A stretch of DNA of 28,053 nucleotides from a bacterium (lineage in GTDB: Bacteria > Tectomicrobia > Entotheonellia > Entotheonellales > Entotheonellaceae). Below the pieces are notes generated by a model, which was given only the letters and a program-made list of their open reading frames with translations, had not been told where the DNA came from and searched no databases. Of the stretch, positions 15,495-22,645 are shown one piece after another; the first letter of the stretch is position 1; every line of letters starts with the position of its first letter. The stretch lies in NCBI GenBank assembly GCA_027294925.1, contig JAPULM010000056.1:1-28053 (forward strand), given 5' to 3'. The translations under genes and the position numbers were made by a program.

Positions 15495-16712
15495 ATGGAT
15501 ATGCAACTCACCGCCCGACAGCACGATCTGATCGACCGAGCCCGAACCCTGGCCTTAGAGCGCTTCGCCCCTCGGGCCTATCGATTTGACCGCGACGCGA
15601 CGTTTCCGTTCGAAGATTATGATGACCTGCGCGACGCCGGCTTTCTCGGTCTCTGTGTGCCGGAAGAATTTGGCGGACTCGGGGCCAATTTCGAGACCTA
15701 TTGCCTGGTCAGTGAGCAGATTGCCAAGGGCAATGCATCAACCGCGCTGACCTTTAATATGCACTGTTTGTCGATGTTAATGATGGGGGAACTGGCCGAT
15801 CGCCATCCGATGGACGACACCAAACGCGCCCGACACCAAGTGCTGCGAGCAGCAAAATTTCGGGAAGTGGTGGAAGATGGCGTGTTCTACGGCCAACCGC
15901 ATAGTGAGCCGGTCGAGCTCGGCGAGACGGACAAATCATTTGGTGTAGGCGGGCGCCGCTTCGGGACATCGGCCAAAAAGGTGGATAGCGGCTATGTCGT
16001 TAATGGCCGCAAATTCTTCGTGTCACTGTCTGCTGCAGCAGACTATTATGCCACCCCTGCCCTATTAATCAGCGATGCGCCGTGGATCGAACGCACCCTC
16101 TATCTTCAAGTGCCCCGAGCGGCGCCTGGCGTCTCGTTCCAAGGCGAGTGGGATCCGATCGGGATGCGAGCGACCGTGAGCCGAGATATGGTGCTGGAGA
16201 ATGTGTTTGTACCGGATGATGGGGAGGTTCTCCCGCCCGGCATGTTTGGCGAGCTGTATGTCTCATCGGCCCATGCTCCGCTGACGTTTTCCGCTACCTT
16301 TTTGGGATTGATGCAGAAGGCGTATGACGATGCGGTTGCCTATCTTATCGGCGACCTCGAAGGGGCGCCGGCTAAAAGCGAGGTCAGCTCGGAAAAAGGT
16401 CATGCCGTCGCCCAGATGTTGTTTAAGCTTGAAGCGGCTAGAGCCCTTTATTATCGATCGATATCGGAGTCCGGTCTGCAGCCGACGTATGAGATTATCC
16501 AGCGGGCACTCGCGGCTCATGTTACCATTCAACAAACCGTGGTCGAGGTGACCCAAACCGCAATCCGAATCTGTGGCGGTCGGGCTATCCTAAAGCGATT
16601 TCCGCTTGAACGATATGCGCGAGATGCTCACGCGGCAGCCGTGATGCGGCCCTGGACGCAGGACATCGCAACCGAGGAAGCCTGGAAACGTGCCCTGCGG
16701 CTTAAACAATAG
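15495..16712 (+). CDS. Acyl-CoA dehydrogenase family flavoprotein
   Basis: This 405-residue flavoprotein has the acyl-CoA dehydrogenase fold. The N-terminal helical domain contains LRDAGFLGLCVPEEFGGLGANF, the middle beta domain VNGRKFFVSLSAAADYYA and GMRATVSRDMVLENVFVPDD, and the C-terminal domain ends ICGGRAILKRFPLERYARDAHAAAVMRPW. The region where common acyl-CoA dehydrogenases have their catalytic glutamate (IYEGT-type motif) reads MRPWTQDIATEEAW instead, so standard alpha,beta-dehydrogenation is uncertain; it may act on another acyl-CoA or as a flavin monooxygenase-type relative. An AAGGAG precedes the ATG. It starts 21 bases after the DUF1223 stop, so the two are probably co-transcribed. 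Confidence 0.9.
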   Translation: MDMQLTARQHDLIDRARTLALERFAPRAYRFDRDATFPFEDYDDLRDAGFLGLCVPEEFGGLGANFETYCLVSEQIAKGNASTALTFNMHCLSMLMMGELADRHPMDDTKRARHQVLRAAKFREVVEDGVFYGQPHSEPVELGETDKSFGVGGRRFGTSAKKVDSGYVVNGRKFFVSLSAAADYYATPALLISDAPWIERTLYLQVPRAAPGVSFQGEWDPIGMRATVSRDMVLENVFVPDDGEVLPPGMFGELYVSSAHAPLTFSATFLGLMQKAYDDAVAYLIGDLEGAPAKSEVSSEKGHAVAQMLFKLEAARALYYRSISESGLQPTYEIIQRALAAHVTIQQTVVEVTQTAIRICGGRAILKRFPLERYARDAHAAAVMRPWTQDIATEEAWKRALRLKQ

Positions 16713-16732
16713 ACTTCTCTATCCAGTGAACG

Positions 16733-17521
16733 TTAGAGAGGGGCCAGCTTCGCGTAAGTAAAAACGACCGTCTGTTTGACAACCTCCACATGCACCCGTT
16801 TTGGTATTTTTGCGCTCAGGAAGAGACATTCTCGATTCCAATGCACGCCGACGATAGTGGGGTTAGCCGTGCCCCAGGCGCCCTTTAGCGCAAAGGATTG
16901 CTCCACCGCATCGTCACTCGGCAGCACGGTCGACAGCGCAATCGTCCGGGTATTGTCTGCATCAATGATAGCGGTGGTGGCGGGTAACACCTTGGCGCCC
17001 GGCAAGCCCACTAGATGTTCGTAGACCTTCACCTCCATAAACGAACGGTCCCATACCGCTTTCGGCACAGTCACGAAGTACACCGATAGGCGCACGTTAC
17101 CGGGAAACGGTATGTCTGCGAGATACGCGTTGTCTTGTTTGGTGCGCTCAAGGTCAAAATACCACGGATGTCCGTAGGCTTGGGCGGAGTAAATCAGTCG
17201 TTGCGGCCACGGGGCGACACTTTTCGGTGCGCGCACAACGAGGATGTTGTGCCGTAAATCGACCTGGTCAATGGCGTAGAGGGAACGTCGCTGGTTTTCA
17301 AAGTTGCGGACTCTATCAACCTCTGACAGGTAGATATCTGCCGGTGACAGGCTGCGGAAGAAACAGTGCTGCTGACTAAACCGCCCGACAACGCCGGTAT
17401 CCCATTTATACCGAAAGACGCCCCCCGGTCTGTCCCAGCGGGTGAAGATCTGCTGACCGGAAATGAGCGCCGTCCCGTTCAGCGAGGTATAGAGCCAGAA
17501 TACGGTTTTTTCACGCTTCAT
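16733..17521 (-). CDS. Conserved-looking hypothetical protein
   Basis: This 262-residue protein has no family I recognise. The frame is open further upstream to 18007, but that part is the antisense-frame shadow of coaE. The ATG at 17519-17521 (MKREKTVFW) is the first reasonable start after coaE, though its ribosome binding site is weak and an upstream non-ATG start cannot be excluded. Segments such as WYFDLERTKQDNAYLADIPF, VRLSVYFVTVPKAVWDRSFM and a C-terminal run of beta strands (TIVGVHWNRECLFLSAKI, VVKQTVVFTYAKLAPL) suggest a soluble, beta-rich fold with many aromatic residues. No signal peptide is visible. It lies 94 bases downstream of coaE on the same strand and converges on the acyl-CoA dehydrogenase-like gene. 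Confidence 0.6.
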   Translation of the reverse strand: MKREKTVFWLYTSLNGTALISGQQIFTRWDRPGGVFRYKWDTGVVGRFSQQHCFFRSLSPADIYLSEVDRVRNFENQRRSLYAIDQVDLRHNILVVRAPKSVAPWPQRLIYSAQAYGHPWYFDLERTKQDNAYLADIPFPGNVRLSVYFVTVPKAVWDRSFMEVKVYEHLVGLPGAKVLPATTAIIDADNTRTIALSTVLPSDDAVEQSFALKGAWGTANPTIVGVHWNRECLFLSAKIPKRVHVEVVKQTVVFTYAKLAPL

Positions 17522-17615
17522 GCTTAGACAGCGCCTATCCGTACATACCAAACCGCTGATCGCCGGGAAGCTCAGGCATTTTAGGTCTGTAGCCTTGCCC
17601 TTCTGAGTCCTGTGA

Positions 17616-18221
17616 TCATGTCTCGGCAGACGCCCGCAGCGTCGCCACCAACGCCTGCACTCGCTGCCGGAGGTCTTCGATATCACCATTATTGTCAAGC
17701 ACATAGTCGGCCATACGGCGTTTTTCTGCTTCGTCCATCTGGGCTCGTATGCGAACCCGTACATCTTCTTCGGTGCAGCTATCACGCTGCTGCACACGCA
17801 CCACGCGTTGGGCTTCGCTGGCAGTAACCATAATATTGGCTTGCATCTCGTGGTGCCGCTGGCTCTCGAACAGAAGCGCAGATTCATACACGACGATGGA
17901 TTGCCCTTGGTCGGACAGTTCCCGGAACATGGCCTGGCTGTGTTGTTTGACCAACGGGTGCAGGATGGCTTCCAGCTGACGGCGCTTATCCGGGTTGCTA
18001 AAGACAAGTGACCCTAATTTTCTACGGTCGAGTGCGCCGTTGTTGTCGAGGATTTCCTCGCCGAATGCCGCCACCACGGTCGCCAGCCCGTTGCTGCTCC
18101 TGGCAACCACCTGCCTGCCGACGTCATCGGCAAACACCACGGCAACGCCCAATTCTTGCAACAATTGACACACCGTCGATTTACCGGCGCCAATACCGCC
18201 TGTCAAGCCATACACCGCCAT
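17616..18221 (-). CDS. coaE: Dephospho-CoA kinase
   Basis: CoaE phosphorylates the 3'-hydroxyl of the ribose of dephospho-CoA, the last step of coenzyme A synthesis, in the cytoplasm. The 201-residue protein is full length. It has the P-loop GLTGGIGAGKST at residues 5-16, the ADDVGR motif for the CoA-binding site, the LDRRKLGSLVF segment, the LEAILHPLV motif and VVYESALLFES, then a lid region rich in arginines (RVVRVQQRDSCTEEDVRVRI). The ATG is the natural family start (MAVYGLTGG). It is probably monocistronic or leads into the unknown gene downstream. Confidence 0.95.
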   Translation of the reverse strand: MAVYGLTGGIGAGKSTVCQLLQELGVAVVFADDVGRQVVARSSNGLATVVAAFGEEILDNNGALDRRKLGSLVFSNPDKRRQLEAILHPLVKQHSQAMFRELSDQGQSIVVYESALLFESQRHHEMQANIMVTASEAQRVVRVQQRDSCTEEDVRVRIRAQMDEAEKRRMADYVLDNNGDIEDLRQRVQALVATLRASAET

Positions 18222-18438
18222 CCACTTGTCTCCGTCTACACATCCAGGCGATAGGCATCGCTATCACGCACCAGTTGGCCTGCCGTTGGGCCAGTGTAAA
18301 AGACCATACATCGCTTAGGTTCCCGAGTGAGCCAGGTGATACGTATCATTGCCAATAGCGCAACAGTTGCACGACGATAGCGCAGGCACCTATACTGCAC
18401 CATAGATGGTTTCCATTCAAGCCAGAGGAGTGTCTAGC

Positions 18439-19431
18439 ATGTCGGGCTTACTGGCCGATGACGAATTTTTTGACCGTTATGCAGCAGCAGTGACACATAT
18501 TGAACACGAAACGGGGATCACGATTGAACGCCTCGTGTTACCATCGGAAGGCCGTATAGCCGCCGATGTCTTAGCGCGTATTACACTCGCTTATTTTTCT
18601 GCCGCTATTCGGGAGGACGCCGCCGCAGTACGGCGTTTTTTCGGAGCTGTGACTCGTGCGCCCCATATGCGTTGGCTACACGTTGGGCATGCCGGAACCG
18701 ATTTACCAGTGTATGAACAACTACTTGCCAACGGTGTCCGGTTAAGCAATTCGTCGGGCACAGCGGCAACGCCGATCGCCCAAAGCGCCATTGGCGGCAT
18801 GCTCATTCTGAGCCGAGGTTTCCTACACTGGCTCGACGCCCAACGACAGCATGCTTGGTCGCCACATTGCGGACCTCGAACACCGGTCGACCTGCAAGAT
18901 CAGACGCTTCTGGTGCTAGGTGTCGGCGCTATTGGCAACGAAATCGCTCGCTTGGCACGTGCCCTCGGGCTGCACGTTATCGGGGTACGTCGACGTTCCG
19001 TCACCCCGCAAGATCATGTGGACGAGATGCATCCACCCGGTGACTTAGATATGCTTCTGCCGCGTGCCCATTGGCTGATCATTGCTTGCCCACTGACACC
19101 ACAGACCCACGGTCTCCTAGACGCCCGGCGCTTGGCCATGTTGCCGCCCGGTGCGCACGTCATAAACGTCGCACGTGGCGAGATTATCGATGCAGCAGCC
19201 CTCATCGCAACGTTGTCCAGCGGCCATCTTGGCGGCGCCTATCTTGATGTGTTCGCGCAGGAACCACTATCTACAGCCTCACCGTTGTGGGATATGCCCA
19301 ACGTACTGATCTCACCACATGACTCAGCGGCCTCGGCGGGTAATGGGAGCCGGGCGGATCATCTGTTCCTGAATAACCTGAAGCGATGGGCACAGGCGGA
19401 ACCGTTGCATAACGAAATCACCCAAGTTTAA
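18439..19431 (+). CDS. D-2-hydroxyacid dehydrogenase (NAD(P)-dependent)
   Basis: This 330-residue oxidoreductase reduces 2-keto acids to D-2-hydroxy acids or the reverse. The Rossmann motif is VLGVGAIGNEIARLARALG. The catalytic residues appear in order: arginine in INVARGEIID, glutamate in DVFAQEPL and histidine in ISPHDSA. The N-terminal substrate domain contains HVGHAGTDLPVYEQLLANGVRLSN followed by the ATPIAQSAIG helix. The glyoxylate/hydroxypyruvate reductase-like subgroup fits best, but substrate cannot be set. The frame begins at 18406; the ATG at 18439 has AGAGGAG upstream and is preferred. Confidence 0.9.
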   Translation: MSGLLADDEFFDRYAAAVTHIEHETGITIERLVLPSEGRIAADVLARITLAYFSAAIREDAAAVRRFFGAVTRAPHMRWLHVGHAGTDLPVYEQLLANGVRLSNSSGTAATPIAQSAIGGMLILSRGFLHWLDAQRQHAWSPHCGPRTPVDLQDQTLLVLGVGAIGNEIARLARALGLHVIGVRRRSVTPQDHVDEMHPPGDLDMLLPRAHWLIIACPLTPQTHGLLDARRLAMLPPGAHVINVARGEIIDAAALIATLSSGHLGGAYLDVFAQEPLSTASPLWDMPNVLISPHDSAASAGNGSRADHLFLNNLKRWAQAEPLHNEITQV

Positions 19432-19472
19432 TTTGGGCAACTTGCCACAAAAGACCTTGGCAACATATATGG

Positions 19473-19895
19473 CTAAGGGTCAATTCTAGCTGTCGCGTAG
19501 CCGCTAACCACCTCAACCCCGTCTTGATTCACGGTAGACACTTTTAGATCGACGAAGTGTTCACCGCCTTCATCCCGTAGGGCGTCCACAATCGCTTTAG
19601 AGGTTAGCGTATCGCCAGGCCAAACCTGACGCGTGAAGCGAACACCAAACTTGGTCAAGCGTCCATCGCCAACGTAATTGGTCAGCATCATACCCGTCAT
19701 GCCCATGCTCAGCATACCGTGGGCAAATACCGAGGGATAGCCGGCGACCTTGGTGGTATACACCCCATCCGAGTGGATCGGATTGTAATCACCGGAAGCA
19801 CCGGCGTATTGAACAATCTGGGTTCTGGTTAGGTTGTCCACAACTTGTTCTTCGTGTGTATCGCCGACTTTAAGTTGGCTTGCCGATAGCGCCAT
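19473..19895 (-). CDS. MaoC-like hot-dog dehydratase
   Basis: This 140-residue single hot-dog domain protein of the MaoC/R-specific enoyl-CoA hydratase family adds water to enoyl-CoA. The hydratase motif is seen as YAGASGDYNPIHSD, with the catalytic Asp and His, followed by VFAHGMLSMGMTG. The ATG at 19893-19895 (MALSASQL) is chosen over the one five codons upstream because the family begins here and an AGGAGAGA-like sequence precedes it. It is encoded 117 bases downstream of another MaoC-type gene on the same strand, and the pair may form a two-subunit hydratase like the FAS1-type or HadAB enzymes. Confidence 0.9.
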   Translation of the reverse strand: MALSASQLKVGDTHEEQVVDNLTRTQIVQYAGASGDYNPIHSDGVYTTKVAGYPSVFAHGMLSMGMTGMMLTNYVGDGRLTKFGVRFTRQVWPGDTLTSKAIVDALRDEGGEHFVDLKVSTVNQDGVEVVSGYATARIDP

Positions 19896-19976
19896 GATGT
19901 CTCTCCTCATACCGTCGGGCAGAAATCCTTGAGCGGTTCCAAACGCCGGATGACCTTTGCAATCAACAGACTTTAG

Positions 19977-19994
19977 CCCGCCAAACTGGCGGGG
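19977..19994 (-). repeat. 3' hairpin repeat, copy 1
   Basis: Read on the minus strand, CCCCGCC-AGTTT-GGCGGG forms a strong hairpin beginning 19 bases after the stop of the MaoC N-terminal-type gene. A second copy, with the same sequence and position relative to a gene end, is at 24750-24768. There is no T-run after it, so it may be a repeat, an RNA-stabilising hairpin or a Rho-linked terminator. Confidence 0.7.
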
Positions 19995-20012
19995 TAGTTA
20001 CCGTACACCGTA

Positions 20013-20498
20013 TTAGCTCTGATCGACGGGGCGTTCCGTCCGCACGCCAACCCCACGGGCGGTAATGACGAGTTCGCCATTTTGGTCTCGGTATTCCGTA
20101 ATAGTTTCAGTAAAGATAAGTTTGCCCGACCGACGGCCTTGTTTTTCCCAGGTTTCGCCAGGTTTTACCGTTGCAGTCAAGACATCACCGGGCTTGATGT
20201 GACGATGGTATTCATAGTGTTGTTCGGCATGCAGCCCACCGCCGCCGCCGTTGGTGTCCGGCGGTACGCCAGTGGGATCTTTTCCGGAACCAAACCAGGC
20301 CTGACCGATTTTAGGCCGTAATCGATAGTCCGGGTCGAATTGCGCGCTGGCCTGTACAAACGTTGGTGGCGCAATAATAGAGCCGGGCTCGGTATTTTTG
20401 GCATAGTCTTCATCGTCATAAATCTCATTGGCGTCGCCAACGGCTCGCGCAAACATCATGATATGGCTTGCCTCAATGGGGAATTTCCCAACTGCCAT
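20013..20498 (-). CDS. MaoC N-terminal-type dehydratase (hot-dog fold)
   Basis: This 161-residue protein matches the N-terminal MaoC dehydratase family: the opening MAVGKFPIEASHIMMFARAVGDAN, the IIAPPTFVQASAQFDP segment, then the long central helix region with LHAEQHYEYHRHIKPGDVL and the strand GKLIFTETITEYRDQNGEL. Such proteins pair with a catalytic MaoC domain to hydrate enoyl-thioesters, and the neighbouring MaoC-like gene just downstream provides that partner. A glycine-rich loop (NGGGGGLHAE, after DPTGVPPDT) precedes the hot-dog helix. The ATG follows a GGGAGAGA ribosome binding site. Confidence 0.88.
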   Translation of the reverse strand: MAVGKFPIEASHIMMFARAVGDANEIYDDEDYAKNTEPGSIIAPPTFVQASAQFDPDYRLRPKIGQAWFGSGKDPTGVPPDTNGGGGGLHAEQHYEYHRHIKPGDVLTATVKPGETWEKQGRRSGKLIFTETITEYRDQNGELVITARGVGVRTERPVDQS

Positions 20499-20726
20499 TG
20501 TTATCTCTCCCTCTCAGACGTTATCACCTGAAGACGCATCTAAACGCCTTACCGTATTTTCCGTAGGCTAAACTGGCAGCACCCCAAAGGCGCACATTAC
20601 GCCTCGACTGTCCAGTATGACAAAGATGCAGACGAGATGGAATTTAACCTGTCCTGTTAAACTCGTACTAGTCGTCCTGTTGTTGCTCAAGGTTTTCTAT
20701 CATTTACCGATACCTAACTATCGACT

Positions 20727-21335
20727 ATGCCCAGCAACCTGATGCAATATGAGGACAAAGTGAGCAATCTCAGTTCAGAACCAACCGTAGCCTCAGATAT
20801 CAATATGCCGCAGCCGCGTAAGGACGGAATAAGTGATCTGAATTCGGCGCTCATCGTCACCCCCGACGAAGATGGCACAGTTACCATTGCATGCCCTCAG
20901 TGCAGAAAGCGCAAGAACGTGGATGTGTCAGCCTTCAAAGAATCCCATGTGGAAGCTCATAAAGCCTTGAAAACCAAATGCGCCTGCGGACACGCGTTTC
21001 GAGTCGCCGTTGACACCCGTAGATACTCACGTAAGAAAACAGCCCTCACGGGTGCGTATATCAAATTTCAAGGCCAGAAATCAGATACACACGGATTCTT
21101 CACCGTCGAAGACATCTCAATGACGGGATTAAAACTGAGGACAAAAACGCCACATTATGTTCAGGTAGGCGAAGTCCTGAAAATCAACCTGGTCTTGGAC
21201 GATGAGGGAGGCTCAGAAATATGGGCGTCGCTACAGGTCAAACACGTGCAAGATTTTTCCATCGGCGGCGCATTTTGCGACCTGAAAGACGCTGACAATC
21301 GCAAACGACTGGCACGTCATATCGCGTCGCTCTAG
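20727..21335 (+). CDS. PilZ-domain protein with N-terminal zinc-ribbon-like motif
   Basis: This 202-residue cytoplasmic protein joins two parts. Residues about 54-90 hold CPQC and CACG pairs separated by ~30 residues, a likely small zinc ribbon. Residues about 97-200 form a PilZ domain with the c-di-GMP-binding RRYSR (RxxxR) and DISMTG (D/NxSxxG) motifs intact, so it probably binds c-di-GMP. The first ATG (20727) has no clear ribosome binding site; a GTG at 20760 follows GAGGA at a good distance and may be the real start, giving 191 residues. No output enzyme domain is present, so it is likely an adaptor. It is convergent with the MoaD-like gene. Confidence 0.85.
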   Translation: MPSNLMQYEDKVSNLSSEPTVASDINMPQPRKDGISDLNSALIVTPDEDGTVTIACPQCRKRKNVDVSAFKESHVEAHKALKTKCACGHAFRVAVDTRRYSRKKTALTGAYIKFQGQKSDTHGFFTVEDISMTGLKLRTKTPHYVQVGEVLKINLVLDDEGGSEIWASLQVKHVQDFSIGGAFCDLKDADNRKRLARHIASL

Positions 21336-21392
21336 CTCTCGCCTGCCACGGCTGCGTCCCCCAATCTTTTTTACCGCCAACAACGTCCAACT

Positions 21393-21665
21393 TTACACAC
21401 CACCGCCGAGGGCCGGGAGAAAGTGAATCTCGCTATCCGACCGTACATGCTCAAGTAGTCCTAGCTGACTGGTCTCACCATCGACAATGACAGACATACC
21501 GGGCATGATGATGTCCTCTTCCTCATCATAGAGTTCCATCTTGATGCCCGGGAAGGCGCGTTCCAGATTATCGACGATCTGACGCACGGTTTGCCCCTCG
21601 ACCTGCACCTGTTGCTGGCCGCCAGTTAGACGCTGCAAGCGAGGGGGAAGCCATACTTCCGGCAT
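21393..21665 (-). CDS. MoaD/ThiS-like ubiquitin-fold sulfur carrier
   Basis: This 90-residue beta-grasp protein has the pattern of MoaD/ThiS sulfur carriers: VWLPPRLQRLTGG, VEGQTVRQIVDNLERAFPGIKMELYDEE, SVIVDGE, and a C-terminal EIHFLPALGGG. The carrier must end in Gly-Gly to be thiocarboxylated; here a single Val follows three glycines, so it would need trimming or may not be a sulfur carrier. The ATG at 21663-21665 shares one base with the stop (TAATG) of the shortened molybdoenzyme gene. This suggests co-translation and, by context, a link to molybdenum cofactor and not thiamin. Confidence 0.8.
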   Translation of the reverse strand: MPEVWLPPRLQRLTGGQQQVQVEGQTVRQIVDNLERAFPGIKMELYDEEEDIIMPGMSVIVDGETSQLGLLEHVRSDSEIHFLPALGGGV

Positions 21666-22231
21666 TACGAATGTCCGTTTTGTTTGGCGCCGTTCTTGCT
21701 CCATAGCGCTTCATGGACCCGCCCCGGCGACATCGGCAGTTCATTAATACGAACGCCGATGGCATGATAAATGGCATTGGAAACCGGCGGCAGCGGTTCA
21801 TACTCGACCTCGATCAGCACCAATGCTTCCTCAGCAATATGCGGACTGGTCGCCGCGACGGCGGCAACCGCATGCCCCTTGTACAACACCTTGTCACCAG
21901 CCATGATATTGTTGCTCAGAAAACGCATATTATGCATGACGCCTTCTGCCAAATCGACGATGCGGCTGGAAGGCTGCGCCAGATCGCCCGAGGTAATTAC
22001 CGCATGCACCCCCGGCAACTCCTCTGCATGCCGGGTGTCAATCGACTTGATGCGGGCATGCGAGTGTGGGCTACGCAGAATCCTACCGTGCAACATACCC
22101 GGCAAATTGACATCGGCGCCATAGCGCGCGTGACCGGTGACTTTTTCCGCCCCGTCATGACGGATCGGCCGTTTACCAATGACTCTATATTCCTTGTTAG
22201 ACAAAACGATGTTTGGTTTATACTCAAGCAT
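21665..22231 (-). pseudogene. Internally deleted xanthine dehydrogenase-family molybdopterin subunit
   Basis: Residues 1 to ~150 (from the ATG at 22231, preceded by GGAG) match the N-terminal a/b-hammerhead domain of XDH/aldehyde-oxidase large subunits: VIGKRPIRHDGAEKVTGHARYGADV, LHGRILRSPHSHARI, VLYKGHAVAAVAA, EEALVLIEVEYEPLPPV. Directly after that, NAIYHAIGVRINELPMSP resembles the extreme C-terminus of the same family. The ~500-600 residues between, which carry the molybdenum cofactor site, are missing, yet the frame is kept. The product of 188 residues cannot be a working molybdoenzyme. It is followed at once by the MoaD-like gene. A longer frame reaches 22282. Confidence 0.75.
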
Positions 22232-22312
22232 GGGCATCTCCGCACAAGGGGTCGGTTGAAGCGCGACAAGAGTGTTTCGCATATATTACCATACTATCAT
22301 TTTGCAGCAATT

Positions 22313-22450
22313 CAAATCGGTGACCACAGCCAGCGACTTGGCACCGATGTCTTGCAAGGCGGCAACGGCTTGCGCATTCTTTGCAGAATTGCGCTCCGCC
22401 ACCACAATATCAGCCCCGGCTTCTGCCAATCCGTGTGCAATACCGAAGCG
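22313..22450 (-). pseudogene. Short-chain dehydrogenase (SDR) remnant
   Basis: In one minus-strand frame about 46 residues read as the Rossmann part of an SDR: FGIAHGLAEAGADIVVAER followed by NAQAVAALQDIGAKSLAVVTDL. The upstream glycine-rich TGGNRGIG part is degraded (only SLRFGI remains) and everything after the second strand is lost. It sits between repeat copy A and the shortened molybdoenzyme gene. It has no start codon of its own and is dead. Confidence 0.65.
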
Positions 22451-22507
22451 CAGGCTGTGATGGACACGACGGAGACACGTTCAGCGCTGACGCCTCGAAG
22501 CTCTGGT

Positions 22508-22589
22508 GGGGATAGGTAAAACAAAGCTTTTTTAGCGGTGGCCCCTGCCGAGCGCAATTCCGGAAAGCACCCTGGGGGCATCCCAGCGT
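22508..22589. repeat. Direct repeat, copy A (about 82 bp)
   Basis: The copy begins GGGGATAGGTAAAACAAA and ends CACCCTGGGGGCATCCCAGC plus GT. It is about 88% identical by eye to copy B at 23711-23793 and in the same orientation. The two flank the phosphodiesterase gene. Internal complementarity (CTGGG/CCCAG around GGCAT) suggests a structured REP-like element. Confidence 0.85.
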
Positions 22590-22645
22590 TGCAATGCCCA
22601 TGAAGGACACCCGCGCTGCTTCGGTTGTCCCCCTTACAGGCGCGA

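Noticed and set aside
16733..18007. A 424-residue protein on the minus strand extending through coaE.
   Set aside because: The first ~160 codons lie inside coaE in another frame and have a shadow-like Arg/Ser/Cys/Trp-rich composition; the believable gene begins near 17521.
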